Notes: generated by a model from the sequence alone, not told the origin. A stretch of 64,000 nt of DNA from Kitasatospora sp. SUK 42 (GCF_015776785.2 NZ_LFMD02000007.1:1-64000); one strand, 5' to 3'. Counted from the stretch's first letter, positions 33,484 to 46,858 are shown. Program-made: numbers and translations.

Positions 33484-34713
33484 TCAGTTCCCGGCCGTTC
33501 CCAGTCGCTCCACGACCAGGTCCCAGACGACGTCGGCCAGGGCCTCCTTCGGCCCCACCGGGACGGGCGTCTCACTGCCGTCCGAGCCCAGTACCACGGC
33601 CTCGTTGACGTCCGAGCCGAAGGCCTTGCCGTTGCCCACCTCGTTGACGACCAGCAGGTCACAACCCTTGCGGGCGAGCTTGGCGCGGCCGTTGGCGAGC
33701 ACGTCGTCGGTCTCCGCCGCGAAACCCACGACGAGTTGACCCGAACGGGGGCGGTGCGCCGACAGCTCGGCCAGCACGTCGGGGTTGCGGACCAGCGCGA
33801 CCGGCGCCGGCTCGACCCCCTCGACCTTCTTGATCTTGCCGGTGGCGTACTCGGCGGGCCGGAAGTCCGCCACCGCCGCGGCCATCACCACGGCGTCCGC
33901 GTCCCCGGCCGCCTTGAGCGCCGCCTCGCGCAGCTCCAGCGCGGTCGAGACGTGCACCACATCCACCCCGGCCGGGTCCGGCAGCTCGGCGTTGGCCGAG
34001 ACCAATGTCACTCGCGCCCCACGCGCCGCGGCCGTCACGGCGAGCGCGTAGCCCTGCTTGCCGGAGGAGCGGTTGCCGAGGAAGCGCACCGGGTCCAGCG
34101 GCTCCCGGGTGCCGCCGGCCGAGACCACCACGTGCCGGCCGGCCAGGTCGGTGGGCACCGCCCCGCCGCGGCGCAGCACGGCCCGGCAGGCGTCGAAGAT
34201 CACCGAGGGCTCGGGCAGCCGCCCCTTGCCGGTGTCCTTGCCGGTCAGCCGGCCGACGGCGGGCTCCAGCACGATCACGCCCCGGCGGCGCAGCGTGGCG
34301 ACGTTGTCCCGGGTGGCCGGGTGCTCCCACATCTCGGTGTGCATGGCGGGCGCCAGCACGACCGGGCAGCGGGCGGTGAGCAGGGTGTTGGTCAGCAGGT
34401 CGTCGGCCAGCCCGTGGGCGGCCTTGGCGATCAGGTCCGCGGTGGCCGGGGCGACCACCACCAGGTCGGCCTGCTGCCCGATCCGCACGTGCGGCACCTC
34501 GTGCACGCGCTCCCAGGTCTCGGTGGCGGCCGGGCGGCCGGACAGCGCGGCCCAGGTGGCCTCGCCGACGAAGTGCAGCGCCGCCGCGGTGGGCACCACG
34601 GTGACCTGGTGGCCGGACTCGGTGAACCGGCGCAGCAGCTCGCACGCCTTGTAGGCGGCGATCCCGCCGCTGACACCGAGAGCGACGCGAGGAGCTTCCG
34701 CAGTCGAGCTCAT
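33484..34713 (-). CDS. coaBC: Bifunctional phosphopantothenoylcysteine decarboxylase/synthase
   Basis: A 409-residue coenzyme A biosynthesis enzyme. The N-terminal CoaC flavin domain shows [13 protein letters not shown], the VVVAPATAD region and the PAMHTEMW segment with its active-site residues. The C-terminal CoaB domain shows [22 protein letters not shown] and the [10 protein letters not shown] and [11 protein letters not shown] motifs. ATG 34713 follows AGGAAAGGTCGG. It is separated from rpoZ by a strong hairpin terminator. Confidence 0.97.
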   Translation of the reverse strand: MSSTAEAPRVALGVSGGIAAYKACELLRRFTESGHQVTVVPTAAALHFVGEATWAALSGRPAATETWERVHEVPHVRIGQQADLVVVAPATADLIAKAAHGLADDLLTNTLLTARCPVVLAPAMHTEMWEHPATRDNVATLRRRGVIVLEPAVGRLTGKDTGKGRLPEPSVIFDACRAVLRRGGAVPTDLAGRHVVVSAGGTREPLDPVRFLGNRSSGKQGYALAVTAAARGARVTLVSANAELPDPAGVDVVHVSTALELREAALKAAGDADAVVMAAAVADFRPAEYATGKIKKVEGVEPAPVALVRNPDVLAELSAHRPRSGQLVVGFAAETDDVLANGRAKLARKGCDLLVVNEVGNGKAFGSDVNEAVVLGSDGSETPVPVGPKEALADVVWDLVVERLGTAGN

Positions 34714-34799
34714 GTACCGACCTTTCCTCCGGGTCTCGAACCCGCCCACCCTACGGCTCGGCGGCGATCACCCGCACCGTGGTGCCGCCCACAATGCCG

Positions 34800-34833
34800 A
34801 AGGGCCCGGCGGAAACGATTCCGCCGGGCCCTT
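34800..34833. terminator. rpoZ terminator
   Basis: A 15-base perfect stem (AAGGGCCCGGCGGAA at 34800-34814 with its complement at 34819-34833) and tetraloop ACGA, 28 bases after the rpoZ stop. Confidence 0.85.
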
Positions 34834-34861
34834 CCGGAAAGCGCGGGTGCGCGCAGCCGCC

Positions 34862-35128
34862 TCAGGCGGCCTCGATCGCCTCGGCGGTCAGCATGCCCGC
34901 GTTGATCTCGCGCAGCGCGATCGACAGCGGCTTCTCGTGCACGTGGGTGTCGACCAGCGGGCCGACGTACTCCAGCAGGCCCTCGCCGAGCTGGGAGTAG
35001 TACGCGTTGATCTGGCGCGCGCGCTTGGCGGCGTAGATCACGAGGCTGTACTTCGAGTCGGTGGCCTCAAGCAGCTCGTCGATCGGCGGGTTGATGATGC
35101 CCTCGGGCGCGGTCATGGAAGAGGACAC
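34862..35128 (-). CDS. rpoZ: RNA polymerase omega subunit
   Basis: An 88-residue omega subunit, with [20 protein letters not shown] and AAKRARQIN, the conserved contact region to beta-prime, and [16 protein letters not shown] 35128 ([10 protein letters not shown]) with GGAAGG upstream gives the common streptomycete form. In Streptomyces omega supports development and antibiotic production through full RNA polymerase assembly. Confidence 0.97.
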   Translation of the reverse strand: MSSSMTAPEGIINPPIDELLEATDSKYSLVIYAAKRARQINAYYSQLGEGLLEYVGPLVDTHVHEKPLSIALREINAGMLTAEAIEAA

Positions 35129-35165
35129 GCGAAAACCTTCCGAAAGGGTGGGAAAGACTGACAGG

Positions 35166-35723
35166 TCAGACTACACCGAGCAAGGCTAGCAGTTCGGCCG
35201 CTACCTGCTCGACGGAGGTGTTGACAAGGGTCTCGTCGAACTCGGGCTCGGCCGCGAGTTCGACCTTGGCCGCCTCCAGCCGCTTCTCGATGACGTCCTG
35301 GGGCTCGGTGCCCCGGCCGGTCAGCCGCCGGACCAGCTCGTCCCAGCTCGGCGGGGCCAGGAAGACCAGCTGGGCCTCCGGCATCGACTCGCGCACCTGA
35401 CGGGCGCCCTGCAGGTCGATCTCCAGCAGGACGGGCTCGCCGCGCTCCAGCTTCTCCAGCACCGCCGCACGCGGGGTGCCGTACCGGTTGCCGGCGAACT
35501 CGGCCCACTCCAGCAGTTCGCCGTTGGCGATCAGCTTGTCGAACTCGTCGTTGTCGACGAAGTGGTACTGCACCCCGTTCTTCTCGCCCGGCCTCGGGTG
35601 GCGGGTCGTCGCCGACACCGAGAGCCAGACTTCGGGGTACATCTTCCTCATATGAGCGACGACCGTGCTCTTGCCGACCCCCGAGGGGCCGGAGAGCACG
35701 GTCAGCCGCGGACGCTCACTCAT
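35166..35723 (-). CDS. gmk: Guanylate kinase
   Basis: A 185-residue nucleotide kinase that phosphorylates GMP to GDP. The P-loop is [10 protein letters not shown] near residue 11. The GMP-binding region has [22 protein letters not shown], and [13 protein letters not shown] holds the lid region. ATG 35723 gives the standard length. It lies between rpoZ and sIHF, the canonical actinobacterial order. Confidence 0.97.
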   Translation of the reverse strand: MSERPRLTVLSGPSGVGKSTVVAHMRKMYPEVWLSVSATTRHPRPGEKNGVQYHFVDNDEFDKLIANGELLEWAEFAGNRYGTPRAAVLEKLERGEPVLLEIDLQGARQVRESMPEAQLVFLAPPSWDELVRRLTGRGTEPQDVIEKRLEAAKVELAAEPEFDETLVNTSVEQVAAELLALLGVV

Positions 35724-35772
35724 GCACCGATTATCCCGGATCGCGGACGCTCCCGGGACCACGGGGGCACGG

Positions 35773-36099
35773 TCAGGCGGCGCCACCGCCGAACTCCCGC
35801 TCCAGGGAAGCGATCTGGTTCGTTCCGAGACCGCGGACACGCCGGCTCTCGCTGATGCCGAGGCGCTCCATGATCTGCTTGGCACGGACCTTGCCGACGC
35901 CCGGAAGGGACTCCAGCAGGGCCGAAACCTTCATCTTGCCGATGACGTCATTGTCGTTCTTGCCGGCCTTGATCACCTCGTGCAGGGAGGCGCCGGAGTG
36001 CTTGAGCCGGTTCTTGACCTCGGCGCGCTCCCGGCGAGCCTCGGCGGCCTTGGCGAGCGCGGCGGTGCGCTGTTCAGGGGTAAGGGGCGGAAGAGCCAC
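35773..36099 (-). CDS. Integration host factor (actinobacterial sIHF/mIHF)
   Basis: A 108-residue nucleoid protein unrelated in sequence to proteobacterial IHF. It has the [20 protein letters not shown] helix, the [10 protein letters not shown] loop, and a helix-two-turn-helix segment [20 protein letters not shown] followed by SRRVRGLG. It binds and bends DNA and affects sporulation and secondary metabolism in Streptomyces. I chose GTG 36099 with GAGGTGA upstream over GTG 36108. A plausible promoter lies about 140 bases upstream. Confidence 0.95.
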   Translation of the reverse strand: MALPPLTPEQRTAALAKAAEARRERAEVKNRLKHSGASLHEVIKAGKNDNDVIGKMKVSALLESLPGVGKVRAKQIMERLGISESRRVRGLGTNQIASLEREFGGGAA

Positions 36100-36237
36100 G
36101 CCGTTCACCTCAGGGTGTGGAAGGAAGGGATAGAGCTATGACTGGTTCGGTACCGAGGACACCGTCCGCAAGGGGAACCACAGGGCCCTGACCTGCGGGA
36201 GCTACGGGTTCGCGGCTCGCCGATGACCTATCGCCGG

Positions 36238-36266
36238 ACACTACCCGCATTGCGGCGCCACGTCAG
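36238..36266 (-). promoter_or_regulatory. Promoter candidate for sIHF
   Basis: Minus strand: -35 CTGACG (36266-36261), 17-base spacer, -10 TAGTGT (36243-36238). It lies just after the pyrF-side terminator and before sIHF, giving the gene a transcript separate from the pyr operon. Confidence 0.45.
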
Positions 36267-36279
36267 GAAAAGAACACGA

Positions 36280-36313
36280 AAAGTCCTGGTCAGCCAAGGC
36301 CGACCAGGACTTT
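36280..36313 (-). terminator. Intrinsic terminator after pyrF
   Basis: AAAGTCCTGGTC (36280-36291) pairs with GACCAGGACTTT (36302-36313). On the minus strand the stem is followed by TTTTCGTGTTCTTTT, a genuine U-rich tract that is rare in this window. It ends the pyr operon. Confidence 0.9.
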
Positions 36314-36492
36314 CCAGGGCAAAATGACCGCGATTGCGAAACTTTGACGGGGTCGATGTGACGGCGCTCACGTCAACTCCGCTGCCGCGCCGCCGTCCTG
36401 CGGACACTGCGCACGGTCACCGCGCGGCTACCGGTCGGCGGGCTTCCGCTTACCGGCCGCGCCCGCCGCCGCACCGGCCCGCGCCCGCGGCC

Positions 36493-37326
36493 CTACTTGA
36501 CGGCGTCCGCGAACTCCCCGACGAAGCGCTCCGCCGCCTCGCGCAGCGCCGCCGCCGACGGCCCGTGCTTGAGCACGTCCCGGCTGACGCTGGGCACCAC
36601 GTTGATCACCGAGGCGCCGAACACCCGCGGCAGGTCCGCCATGGTCGCGCCCTGGGCCCCGATCCCGGGGGCCAGCAGCGGGCCGTTGATGGCCAGTTCG
36701 ACGCCCGCGTCGGCCAGCGTCGCACCGACCACCGCACCGAAGGAGCCCAGCGGCTCCGCGCCCGCGTTCTCGGCCGCCAGCTGCCGCAGCACCGCCGCCG
36801 CGACCGGCTCGCCGTCCGCGCCGACCGCGCGCTGCACCTCGGCGCCCTCCGGGTTGGAGGTGAGCGCCAGCGCGAACACGCCGCAGCCCTGCTCCCGGGC
36901 CAGGTCCAGGGCCGGACGCAGCGAGCCGAAGCCCAGGTACGGGCTGACCGTGACGGCGTCCGAGAACAGCGGGCTGGCGGGCGACAGGAAGGCCTCCGCG
37001 TAGGCGGCCATGGTGGAGCCGATGTCGCCGCGCTTGGCGTCCATCAGGACCAGCGCACCGGCCGCCCGGGCCTCCTCGACGGTCTTCTCCAGCACCGCGA
37101 CGCCCTTGCTGCCGAAGCGCTCGAAGAAGGCGGCCTGCGGCTTGAGCACGGCCACCCGGTCGGCCAGCGCCTCGACCACGGTCCGGCTGAAGGTCTCCAG
37201 CCCGGCGAGGTCGTCGCCGAGCCCCCAGGCGGCGAGCAGGGAGGCGTGCGGGTCGATGCCGACGCAGAGCTGGCCGCGGGTGTCGAGGGCCTGGCGCAGC
37301 CGGGCTCCGAACGGGGCGAGGGTCAT
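36493..37326 (-). CDS. pyrF: Orotidine 5'-phosphate decarboxylase
   Basis: A 277-residue enzyme that makes UMP from OMP, last step of de novo pyrimidine synthesis. It is the longer actinobacterial/archaeal-type-2 form: CVGIDPH near residue 22, VLKPQAAFFERFG, the catalytic LMDAKRGDIGST near residue 95, and the phosphate loop APGIGAQG. ATG 37326 follows GGAAAGGACG. It closes the operon and is followed by a U-rich terminator. About 180 bases between its stop and that terminator hold nothing recognisable. Confidence 0.97.
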   Translation of the reverse strand: MTLAPFGARLRQALDTRGQLCVGIDPHASLLAAWGLGDDLAGLETFSRTVVEALADRVAVLKPQAAFFERFGSKGVAVLEKTVEEARAAGALVLMDAKRGDIGSTMAAYAEAFLSPASPLFSDAVTVSPYLGFGSLRPALDLAREQGCGVFALALTSNPEGAEVQRAVGADGEPVAAAVLRQLAAENAGAEPLGSFGAVVGATLADAGVELAINGPLLAPGIGAQGATMADLPRVFGASVINVVPSVSRDVLKHGPSAAALREAAERFVGEFADAVK

Positions 37327-37379
37327 GTCGTCCTTTCCGGGGTTTCCGGTACCGGTCGGGCCGGAACCGGTGGAGGGGG

Positions 37380-38507
37380 TCACGAGCTGCGGACGGCGCT
37401 GCCGACGGCCGCCGCCAGGTTGCGGAAGCCCGCCGCGCGGACCCGGGCGGACAGGCCCTTGTGGATCCGGCGGCACCAGAACGGGCCCTCGTAGATGAAG
37501 GCGCTGTAGCCCTGGACCAGGTCCGCGCCGTGGATGATCCGCTGCCAGGCGTCCTCGGCGGTCTCCACGCCGCCCACCGAGACCAGCGTCAGCCGGCCCT
37601 CGGTGCGGGCGCGCAGCCGCTGCAGCACCTCCAGGGCGCGGGCCTTGAGCGGGGCGCCGGACAGGCCGCCCATGCCGATCTCCTCGACCCGCGCGGCGTC
37701 GCTGCGCAGGCCCTCGCGGCCGATCGTGGTGTTGGTGGCGATGATGCCGTCCAGGCCGAGCTCCAGGGCCAGGTCGGCGACCGCGTCGACGTCCTCGTCG
37801 GCCAGGTCGGGGGCGATCTTCACCAGCAGCGGCACGTGGTGCGCGGTGGTGCGGTCGGCGGCCTCGCGCACGGCCGACAGCAGCGGGCGCAGGTGGTCGA
37901 CGGCCTGGAGGTTGCGCAGCCCCGGGGTGTTCGGCGAGCTGACGTTGACCACCAGGTAGTCGGCGTACTGGGCGAGGCGCTCGGTGGACTTGACGTAGTC
38001 GGCGACGGCCTCGGCCTCCGGAACGACCTTGGTCTTGCCGATGTTGACGCCGATCACCGGGGTGGAGCTGGTGTGCGGGCGGGCGGCCAGCCGGGCGGCG
38101 ACCCGGGCCGAGCCCTGGTTGTTGAAGCCCATCCGGTTGATCAGCGCGCGGTCCTCGACCAGGCGGAACAGCCGGGGCGTCGGGTTTCCGGGCTGGGGCT
38201 CACCGGTGATGGTGCCGATCTCGACGTAGTCGAAGCCGAGCATCGCCAGGCCGTCGATGCCGACGCCGTTCTTGTCGAAGCCGGCCGCGAGCCCGAACGG
38301 GCCCGGCAGGTCGAGGCCGAGGGCCCGGGTGTGCAGCGCACGGTCGCGCGGGGCGAGGACCAGCCGCACCAGGGTGCGCAGGCCGGGCACCGAGGAGGCG
38401 AGCCGGATCCAGAAGAAGGCGAGGTGGTGCGCCTTCTCGGGGTCCATCTTCTTGAAGACGAGGTCGAACAGCAGCTTGTACAAGGGGGGGGTCAACTCCC
38501 GGATCAT
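37380..38507 (-). CDS. pyrD: Quinone-dependent dihydroorotate dehydrogenase
   Basis: A 375-residue class 2 enzyme that oxidises dihydroorotate to orotate with FMN, passing electrons to quinone. The N-terminal amphipathic membrane-contact segment ([20 protein letters not shown]) marks class 2. Then come [22 protein letters not shown]-type, [12 protein letters not shown] with the catalytic serine, and the FMN-phosphate region [17 protein letters not shown] 38507 has only a weak ribosome site. A strong hairpin sits between carB and this gene. Confidence 0.96.
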   Translation of the reverse strand: MIRELTPPLYKLLFDLVFKKMDPEKAHHLAFFWIRLASSVPGLRTLVRLVLAPRDRALHTRALGLDLPGPFGLAAGFDKNGVGIDGLAMLGFDYVEIGTITGEPQPGNPTPRLFRLVEDRALINRMGFNNQGSARVAARLAARPHTSSTPVIGVNIGKTKVVPEAEAVADYVKSTERLAQYADYLVVNVSSPNTPGLRNLQAVDHLRPLLSAVREAADRTTAHHVPLLVKIAPDLADEDVDAVADLALELGLDGIIATNTTIGREGLRSDAARVEEIGMGGLSGAPLKARALEVLQRLRARTEGRLTLVSVGGVETAEDAWQRIIHGADLVQGYSAFIYEGPFWCRRIHKGLSARVRAAGFRNLAAAVGSAVRSS

Positions 38508-38530
38508 GAACCGGACTTGGGCATACGAGT

Positions 38531-38560
38531 GGGGGGCACCAACTGGTTCCGGTGCCCCCC
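38531..38560. promoter_or_regulatory. Intra-operon hairpin between carB and pyrD
   Basis: GGGGGGCACC (38531-38540) pairs perfectly with GGTGCCCCCC (38551-38560); the loop holds AACTGGTT, itself self-complementary. It lies 24 bases upstream of the pyrD start. It could reduce read-through into pyrD/pyrF, act as an RNA processing site, or stabilise the carB mRNA end. Confidence 0.55.
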
Positions 38561-38572
38561 ACTGCGGTGGCG

Positions 38573-41873
<3,301 letters not shown>

Positions 41874-41881
<8 letters not shown>

Positions 41882-43046
41882 GCTGGCCCTCCATGAGCTT
41901 CACGAAGCGGTCGAACAGGTAGGCGGCGTCGTGCGGGCCGGCGGCCGCTTCGGGGTGGTACTGCACGCTGAAGGCGGGCACGTCGAGCGCCTGGAGGCCC
42001 TCGACCACGTCGTCGTTGAGGCAGACGTGGGAGACCTCGACCCGCCCGTAGGGGGTGTCGCTCACCTTGTCCAGCGGCGCGTTCACGGCGAAGCCGTGGT
42101 TGTGGGCGGTCACCTCGACCTTGCCGGTGGTGCGGTCCTGCACCGGCTGGTTGATGCCGCGGTGGCCGTACTTGAGCTTGTAGGTGCCGAAGCCCAGGGC
42201 GCGGCCGAGGATCTGGTTGCCGAAGCAGATCCCGAAGAACGGGGTCCTGCGCTCCAGCACGCCCTGCGCCACGGCGACCTGGTGGTCGGCGGTGGCCGGG
42301 TCGCCCGGGCCGTTGGAGAAGAAGACGCCGTCGGGGTTGACCGCGTAGACGTCCTCCAGGGTGGAGTTGGCCGGCAGCACGTGCACCTCGATGCCGCGCT
42401 CGGCCATCCGCTGCGGGGTCATCGCCTTGATGCCGAGGTCCAGCGCGGCGACGGTGAACTTCTTCTCACCGATCGCGGGCACCACGTAGGACTCGGTGGT
42501 GGCGACCTCGGCGCACAGGTCGGCGCCCTTCATCTCGGGCGACTGCTGCACCCGGTCGAGCAGGGTGGCCGGGTCGGCCAGCGCCTCGCCCGAGAAGATG
42601 CCGCAGCGCATCGCGCCGCGCTCGCGCAGGTGGCGGGTGAGCGCGCGGGTGTCGATGCCGCTGATGCCGACGACGCCCTGGCGGACCAGCTCCTCGTCCA
42701 GCGAGCGGCGGGAGCGCCAGTTGGACGCCACCCGGGAGGGGTCGCGCACGATGTAGCCGGCGACCCAGATCTGCTGGGACTCGTCGTCCTCGTCGTTCCA
42801 GCCGGTGTTGCCGATCTGCGGGGCGGTCATCGCGACCACCTGGCGGTGGTACGACGGGTCGGTCAGGGTCTCCTGGTAGCCGGACATGCCGGTGTTGAAG
42901 ACCGCCTCGCCGAAGGTCTCGCCGATGGCGCCGTAGGCCTGGCCGCGGAAGACCTTGCCGTCTTCCAGGACGAGCACGGCGCTGCGACGATCCAAAGACG
43001 TACGCTCCCGCCGTTGGCGCTGGGTGGTGGGGGCAGGTGCGGTCAT
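41874..43046 (-). CDS. carA: Carbamoyl-phosphate synthase small subunit
   Basis: A 390-residue glutaminase subunit that feeds ammonia to CarB. The N-terminal CPSase_sm domain has [16 protein letters not shown] and [14 protein letters not shown]. The class I amidotransferase triad is intact: cysteine in FFGICFGNQ near residue 280, with HNHGFAV and [11 protein letters not shown] for the histidine/glutamate. ATG 43046 overlaps the stop of the upstream PH-like gene (ATGA). Confidence 0.97.
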
Positions 43047-43606
43047 TGAGCGGCCTCTTCCGTCTTCGTCTTCGTACGTGTTGCGAGTTGAGCGACCGCC
43101 TCGACCCAGGCGGTGTGCTCATCGGGGTGGTCGGCCCGGAAACCGGAGTCCAGCTCGGTTCCCTCGTGCGCCCAGGTGACGACGAGGAGACCGGAGGGGA
43201 CGACCTTGCCGGCGATCCCGGAGTCCGTACGGGCACCCAGCAGGTGCTCGGCCGGGATCCAGAAGTCGACGTCGCCGGGGCGCCGCACCAGCAGGCCGTC
43301 CTCGCCGAGGGTGAGGTCGGCGCGGCTGCGGGTGCCGAGGCCGTGCGCGACGACCCGGTCGAGCCAGTTCCCGGCGGTGGTGGTGCCGTGGTACCGGCCG
43401 CTGGTCTCCAGGATGGTCCGCCCCGCGCGGGCCGGCACGGCGGGCAGCGGCGGGATGCCGGACTGGAGGGTGCGCCGCCAGTTCCAGCCCTGGCGCATCA
43501 GCCAGTAGATCAGGGCGATGATGATCAGCAGCCCGACCGACCAGCCGATGTAGCCCGGCCAGTTGGTGACCTTCGCCTGCTCCTGGGCGAGCGTGGCGTA
43601 GTCCAT
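43043..43606 (-). CDS. PH-like membrane protein of the pyrimidine operon
   Basis: A 187-residue protein with one N-terminal membrane helix ([18 protein letters not shown], residues about 18-36), a short linker, then a predicted PH-like beta-barrel domain ([46 protein letters not shown]). It lies between pyrC and carA with both junctions overlapping (TGATG and ATGA). The same position is occupied by an uncharacterised membrane protein in mycobacterial pyr operons. Function unknown; its fixed place suggests a link to pyrimidine synthesis or its membrane location. Confidence 0.88.
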   Translation of the reverse strand: MDYATLAQEQAKVTNWPGYIGWSVGLLIIIALIYWLMRQGWNWRRTLQSGIPPLPAVPARAGRTILETSGRYHGTTTAGNWLDRVVAHGLGTRSRADLTLGEDGLLVRRPGDVDFWIPAEHLLGARTDSGIAGKVVPSGLLVVTWAHEGTELDSGFRADHPDEHTAWVEAVAQLATRTKTKTEEAAQ

Positions 43607-44910
43607 CACACCAGGCCGTCCCGCTCGGCGAGTTCGCCGGCCAGCACGGTGGCGCGCCCGCGCAGGAAGGTGGCGTGCACCCGTCCGGGCAGGTCCATCC
43701 CCCGGTAGGGGGTGTTGCGGCTGCGGGTGGCGAAGCTGTCCGGGTTCACGGCTCCACGGTACGCGGGGTCGAACAGCACCAGGTTCGCGGGCTCACCCAC
43801 CGAGACCGGCCGGCCGTGCCCGGTGAGACGGCCGATGCGGGCCGGGCGGTGCGACATCCGGTCCGCGACGCCCTCCCAGTTCAGCAGGCCGGTGTCGACC
43901 ATGGTCTGCTGCACGACCGACAGCGCGGTCTCCAGGCCGACCATGCCCATCGCGGCCACGGCCCACTCGCAGTCCTTGTCCTCGGCCGGGTGCGGCGCGT
44001 GGTCGGTGGCGACGGCGTCGATGGTGCCGTCGGCGAGCGCCTTGCGCAGCGCCTGGACGTCCTCGGCGGTGCGCAGCGGCGGGTTCACCTTGTACACCGG
44101 GTCGTAGGAGCGGACCAGCTCGTCGGTGAGCAGCAGGTGGTGCGGGGTGACCTCGGCGGTGACGTCCCAGCCCTTGCCCTTGGCCCAGCGGATGATCTCG
44201 ACCGAGCCGGCCGTGGAGACGTGGCAGACGTGCAGCCGGGAGCCGACGTGCGCGGAGAGCAGCACGTCGCGGGCGATGATCGACTCCTCGGCGACGGCCG
44301 GCCAGCCGCCGAGCCCGAGCTCGCCGGAGACCTGGCCCTCGTTCATCTGGGCGCCCTCGGTCAGCCGCGGCTCCTGGGCGTGCTGGGCGACGACGCCGTC
44401 GAAGGCCTTGACGTACTCCAGGGCGCGGCGCATCAGCACCGCGTCGTCCACGCACTTGCCGTCGTCGGAGAAGACCCGCACGCCGGCGGCGGACTCGTGC
44501 ATCGCGCCGAGCTCGGCGAGCTTCTTGCCCCCCAGGCCGACGGTCACGGCGCCGACCGGCTGCACGTCGCAGTAGCCGGCCTCCTGGCCGAGCCGCCAGA
44601 CCTGCTCGACCACACCGGCGGTGTCGGCCACCGGGGTGGTGTTGGCCATCGCGTGCACGGCGGTGAAGCCGCCCATCGCGGCGGCCTGGGTGCCGGTCAG
44701 CACGGTCTCGGCGTCCTCGCGGCCGGGCTCGCGCAGGTGGGTGTGCAGGTCGACCAGGCCGGGCAGGACGATCATGCCGGTGGCGTCGATCTCGATGTCC
44801 GCCTCGACCGCGAGGCCGGTGCCGATCTCCTTGATCACGCCGTCGGCGAGGTGGAGGTCCTGCGGGGCTCCGCCGAGGATCTTGGCGTTGCGGATCAGGT
44901 AGCTGGTCAC
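43606..44910 (-). CDS. pyrC: Dihydroorotase
   Basis: A 434-residue metal-dependent amidohydrolase that cyclises carbamoyl aspartate to dihydroorotate. Metal motifs: [12 protein letters not shown] near residue 60, [14 protein letters not shown] after LHVCHV, and the catalytic aspartate in [24 protein letters not shown] is also typical. Start GTG 44910 overlaps the pyrB stop (GTGA); its TGA overlaps the next ATG. This is the type I form found in operons with a class of pyrB as here. Confidence 0.97.
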   Translation of the reverse strand: MTSYLIRNAKILGGAPQDLHLADGVIKEIGTGLAVEADIEIDATGMIVLPGLVDLHTHLREPGREDAETVLTGTQAAAMGGFTAVHAMANTTPVADTAGVVEQVWRLGQEAGYCDVQPVGAVTVGLGGKKLAELGAMHESAAGVRVFSDDGKCVDDAVLMRRALEYVKAFDGVVAQHAQEPRLTEGAQMNEGQVSGELGLGGWPAVAEESIIARDVLLSAHVGSRLHVCHVSTAGSVEIIRWAKGKGWDVTAEVTPHHLLLTDELVRSYDPVYKVNPPLRTAEDVQALRKALADGTIDAVATDHAPHPAEDKDCEWAVAAMGMVGLETALSVVQQTMVDTGLLNWEGVADRMSHRPARIGRLTGHGRPVSVGEPANLVLFDPAYRGAVNPDSFATRSRNTPYRGMDLPGRVHATFLRGRATVLAGELAERDGLV

Positions 44911-45896
44911 TGAGCGGTCTCCACGGAGTCGGTGCGGGCGGGTTCGGTGGGGCCGTCGGCAAAGACGGCCCCGCCGAGCAGCAGGTAGAGGACGGCCATC
45001 CGGACGGAGACGCCGTTGGCGACCTGCTCGACCACGGTGCAGCGCGGCGAGTCGGCGACCTCGGCGGTGATCTCCATGCCGCGGACCATCGGGCCGGGGT
45101 GCATCACGATGGCGTGCTCGGGCAGCTGCGCCATCCGCACGCCGTCCAGGCCGTAGCGGCGGCTGTACTCGCGCTCGGTGGGGAAGAACGCGGCGTTCAT
45201 CCGCTCGCGCTGCACCCGGAGCATCATCAGCGCGTCGGTCTTGGGCAGCACGCTGTCCAGGTCGTAGCTGATCTCGCACGGCCACTGCTCGATGCCGATC
45301 GGCAGCAGGGTCGGCGGGGCGACGAAGGTGACCTGGGCGCCGAGGGTGGTGAGCAGGTGGACGTTGGAGCGGGCGACCCGGCTGTGCAGGATGTCGCCGA
45401 CGATCGTCACCCGGCGGCCCGCGAGGTCCTTGCCGGAGCCCGGGTTGAGGTGGCGGCGCATGGTGAAGGCGTCGAGCAGCGCCTGGGTGGGGTGCTCGTG
45501 GGTGCCGTCACCGGCGTTGATCACACTGCCGTGCAGCCAGTCGGACTGGGCCAGCCGGGCCGGCGCGCCCGAGGCGTGGTGGCGGATGACCACCGCGTCG
45601 GCTCCCATCGCCTGCAGGGTCAGCGCGGTGTCCTTGAGGCTCTCGCCCTTGGAGACCGAGGAGCCCTTGGCGGAGAAGTTGATGACGTCGGCGGACAGCC
45701 GCTTCTCGGCGACCTCGAAGGAGGTCTTGGTGCGGGTGGAGTCCTCGAAGAAGAGGTTGACGACGGTGCGACCGCGCAGCGTGGGCAGCTTCTTGACGGC
45801 CCGGCCGGAGAGCTGGGCCAGCTCCTCGGCGGTGTCCAGGACCAGCAGCGCGTCGTCGCGGCTGAGATCGGCGGCGGAGACGAGATGGCGCTTCAC
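44907..45896 (-). CDS. pyrB: Aspartate carbamoyltransferase catalytic subunit
   Basis: A 329-residue enzyme that joins carbamoyl phosphate and aspartate. Carbamoyl-phosphate loop [13 protein letters not shown] near residue 50, the 80s-loop [22 protein letters not shown] near residue 134, and [12 protein letters not shown] near residue 265. No regulatory subunit gene (pyrI) is nearby, so control is through PyrR rather than CTP allostery. GTG 45896 begins 5 bases after the pyrR stop. Confidence 0.97.
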   Translation of the reverse strand: MKRHLVSAADLSRDDALLVLDTAEELAQLSGRAVKKLPTLRGRTVVNLFFEDSTRTKTSFEVAEKRLSADVINFSAKGSSVSKGESLKDTALTLQAMGADAVVIRHHASGAPARLAQSDWLHGSVINAGDGTHEHPTQALLDAFTMRRHLNPGSGKDLAGRRVTIVGDILHSRVARSNVHLLTTLGAQVTFVAPPTLLPIGIEQWPCEISYDLDSVLPKTDALMMLRVQRERMNAAFFPTEREYSRRYGLDGVRMAQLPEHAIVMHPGPMVRGMEITAEVADSPRCTVVEQVANGVSVRMAVLYLLLGGAVFADGPTEPARTDSVETAQ

Positions 45897-45901
45897 GCGG
45901 T

Positions 45902-46525
45902 TTACTCCGGGAGGTGCGGTTCGGTGGGCTGGGAGGCCAGGGCCTGCGAGCTGCGGGCGGCGTAGTCGCGGTCGCCGACCAGGACGGCGTCCACACCGTC
46001 GGCGTCGGACAGGCGCACCTGCACGGCCTCGCGCAGCGAGGTGGGGAGGTTCTTGCCCACGTAGTCGGCCCGGATCGGCAGCTCACGGTGGCCGCGGTCG
46101 ACCAGGACGGCGAGCTGGACGGCGCGCGGGCGCCCGATGTCGTTCAGCGCGTCCAGCGCGGCGCGGATGGTGCGCCCGGAGAAGAGCACGTCGTCGACCA
46201 GGACGACCAGCTTGCCGTCGATGCCGCCGGGCGGGATCTCGGTGTGCTCCAGGGCCCGGGCCGGCTTCAGCCGCAGGTCGTCCCGGTACATGGTGATGTC
46301 CAGGGTGCCCAGCGGGATCTCGCGCCCGGTGATCTGGGCCAGCCTGCCGTGCAGGCGGCGGGCGAGGTGGACGCCCCTGGTGTGGATGCCGAGCAGCACG
46401 ACGTCCTCCGCGCCCTTGGCGCGCTCGACGATCTCGTGCGCTATCCGGGTGATGACCCGGGCGATGTCCGTGCCGTCCAGCACCTGGTGCGGCGGCCGCG
46501 GCGTCGGTTCTTGGTGTGTGGTCAT
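45902..46525 (-). CDS. pyrR: PyrR, pyrimidine operon regulator/uracil phosphoribosyltransferase
   Basis: A 207-residue PRPP-binding RNA-binding protein that represses the operon when UMP is high. The PRPP loop is [21 protein letters not shown] near residue 106, and [10 protein letters not shown]-type basic segments face the RNA. First gene of the operon pyrR-pyrB-pyrC-PH-like-carA-carB-pyrD-pyrF. ATG 46525 is preceded by GGGGAAGGAGG. A PyrR-binding-loop sequence overlaps the region just upstream of this ribosome site. Confidence 0.96.
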   Translation of the reverse strand: MTTHQEPTPRPPHQVLDGTDIARVITRIAHEIVERAKGAEDVVLLGIHTRGVHLARRLHGRLAQITGREIPLGTLDITMYRDDLRLKPARALEHTEIPPGGIDGKLVVLVDDVLFSGRTIRAALDALNDIGRPRAVQLAVLVDRGHRELPIRADYVGKNLPTSLREAVQVRLSDADGVDAVLVGDRDYAARSSQALASQPTEPHLPE

Positions 46526-46543
46526 GCCGAAGCGGACCTCCTT

Positions 46544-46564
46544 CCCCGCCTCACGGGACGGGCC
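46544..46564 (-). promoter_or_regulatory. PyrR-binding-loop sequence next to the pyrR ribosome site
   Basis: On the minus strand, bases 46560-46547 read CGTCCCGTGAGGCG. They match the Bacillus PyrR loop consensus (ARUCCNGNGAGGYU) at all but the outermost positions. CCCG and CGGG flank the loop as a short stem. GGGGAAGGAGG follows at once and the ATG is 21 bases away. PyrR bound here would hide the ribosome site, i.e. translational control, as reported for mycobacterial pyrR. Confidence 0.75.
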
Positions 46565-46727
46565 TTAAAGGATGTCTGGGGTTCTGCCCCCGCCGACCGG
46601 GCGTGGGCTTCGGGTCATCCTATCAGCGTGCCGAGAGGCAAAATGGAACTCCATCATTCCGCTTCACCGGGTTTACGTCCCGGATGCGCCAACGATGCGG
46701 TCCATTCGCACGACTGCCCCATTCGGC

Positions 46728-46757
46728 TTGACGCAACTATCTTACTCTACGTAACCT
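46728..46757 (+). promoter_or_regulatory. bldD promoter candidate
   Basis: TTGACG (46728-46733) and TAACCT (46752-46757) with an 18-base spacer, about 100 bases upstream of bldD in a locally A/T-rich segment. The BldD box overlaps the -10 end. The other part of the 46566-46858 gap should hold the divergent pyrR promoter. Confidence 0.6.
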
Positions 46758-46769
46758 TACAGTGAGTTA
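46757..46769. promoter_or_regulatory. BldD box
   Basis: TTACAGTGAGTTA matches the published BldD consensus TNACNCWGNGTNA at eight of nine fixed positions. It overlaps the -10 and expected start of the bldD promoter, as needed for autorepression. A second GTGA-n4-TCAC dyad occurs at 46815-46826. Confidence 0.7.
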
Positions 46770-46858
46770 CGAGATGGGCGTCGAACCTACCGGTAGCGAC
46801 GTCGGCAATCGTCCGTGACCCATCACTGAACGCGAAGCAATCTCGTCCGGGGAGATCA

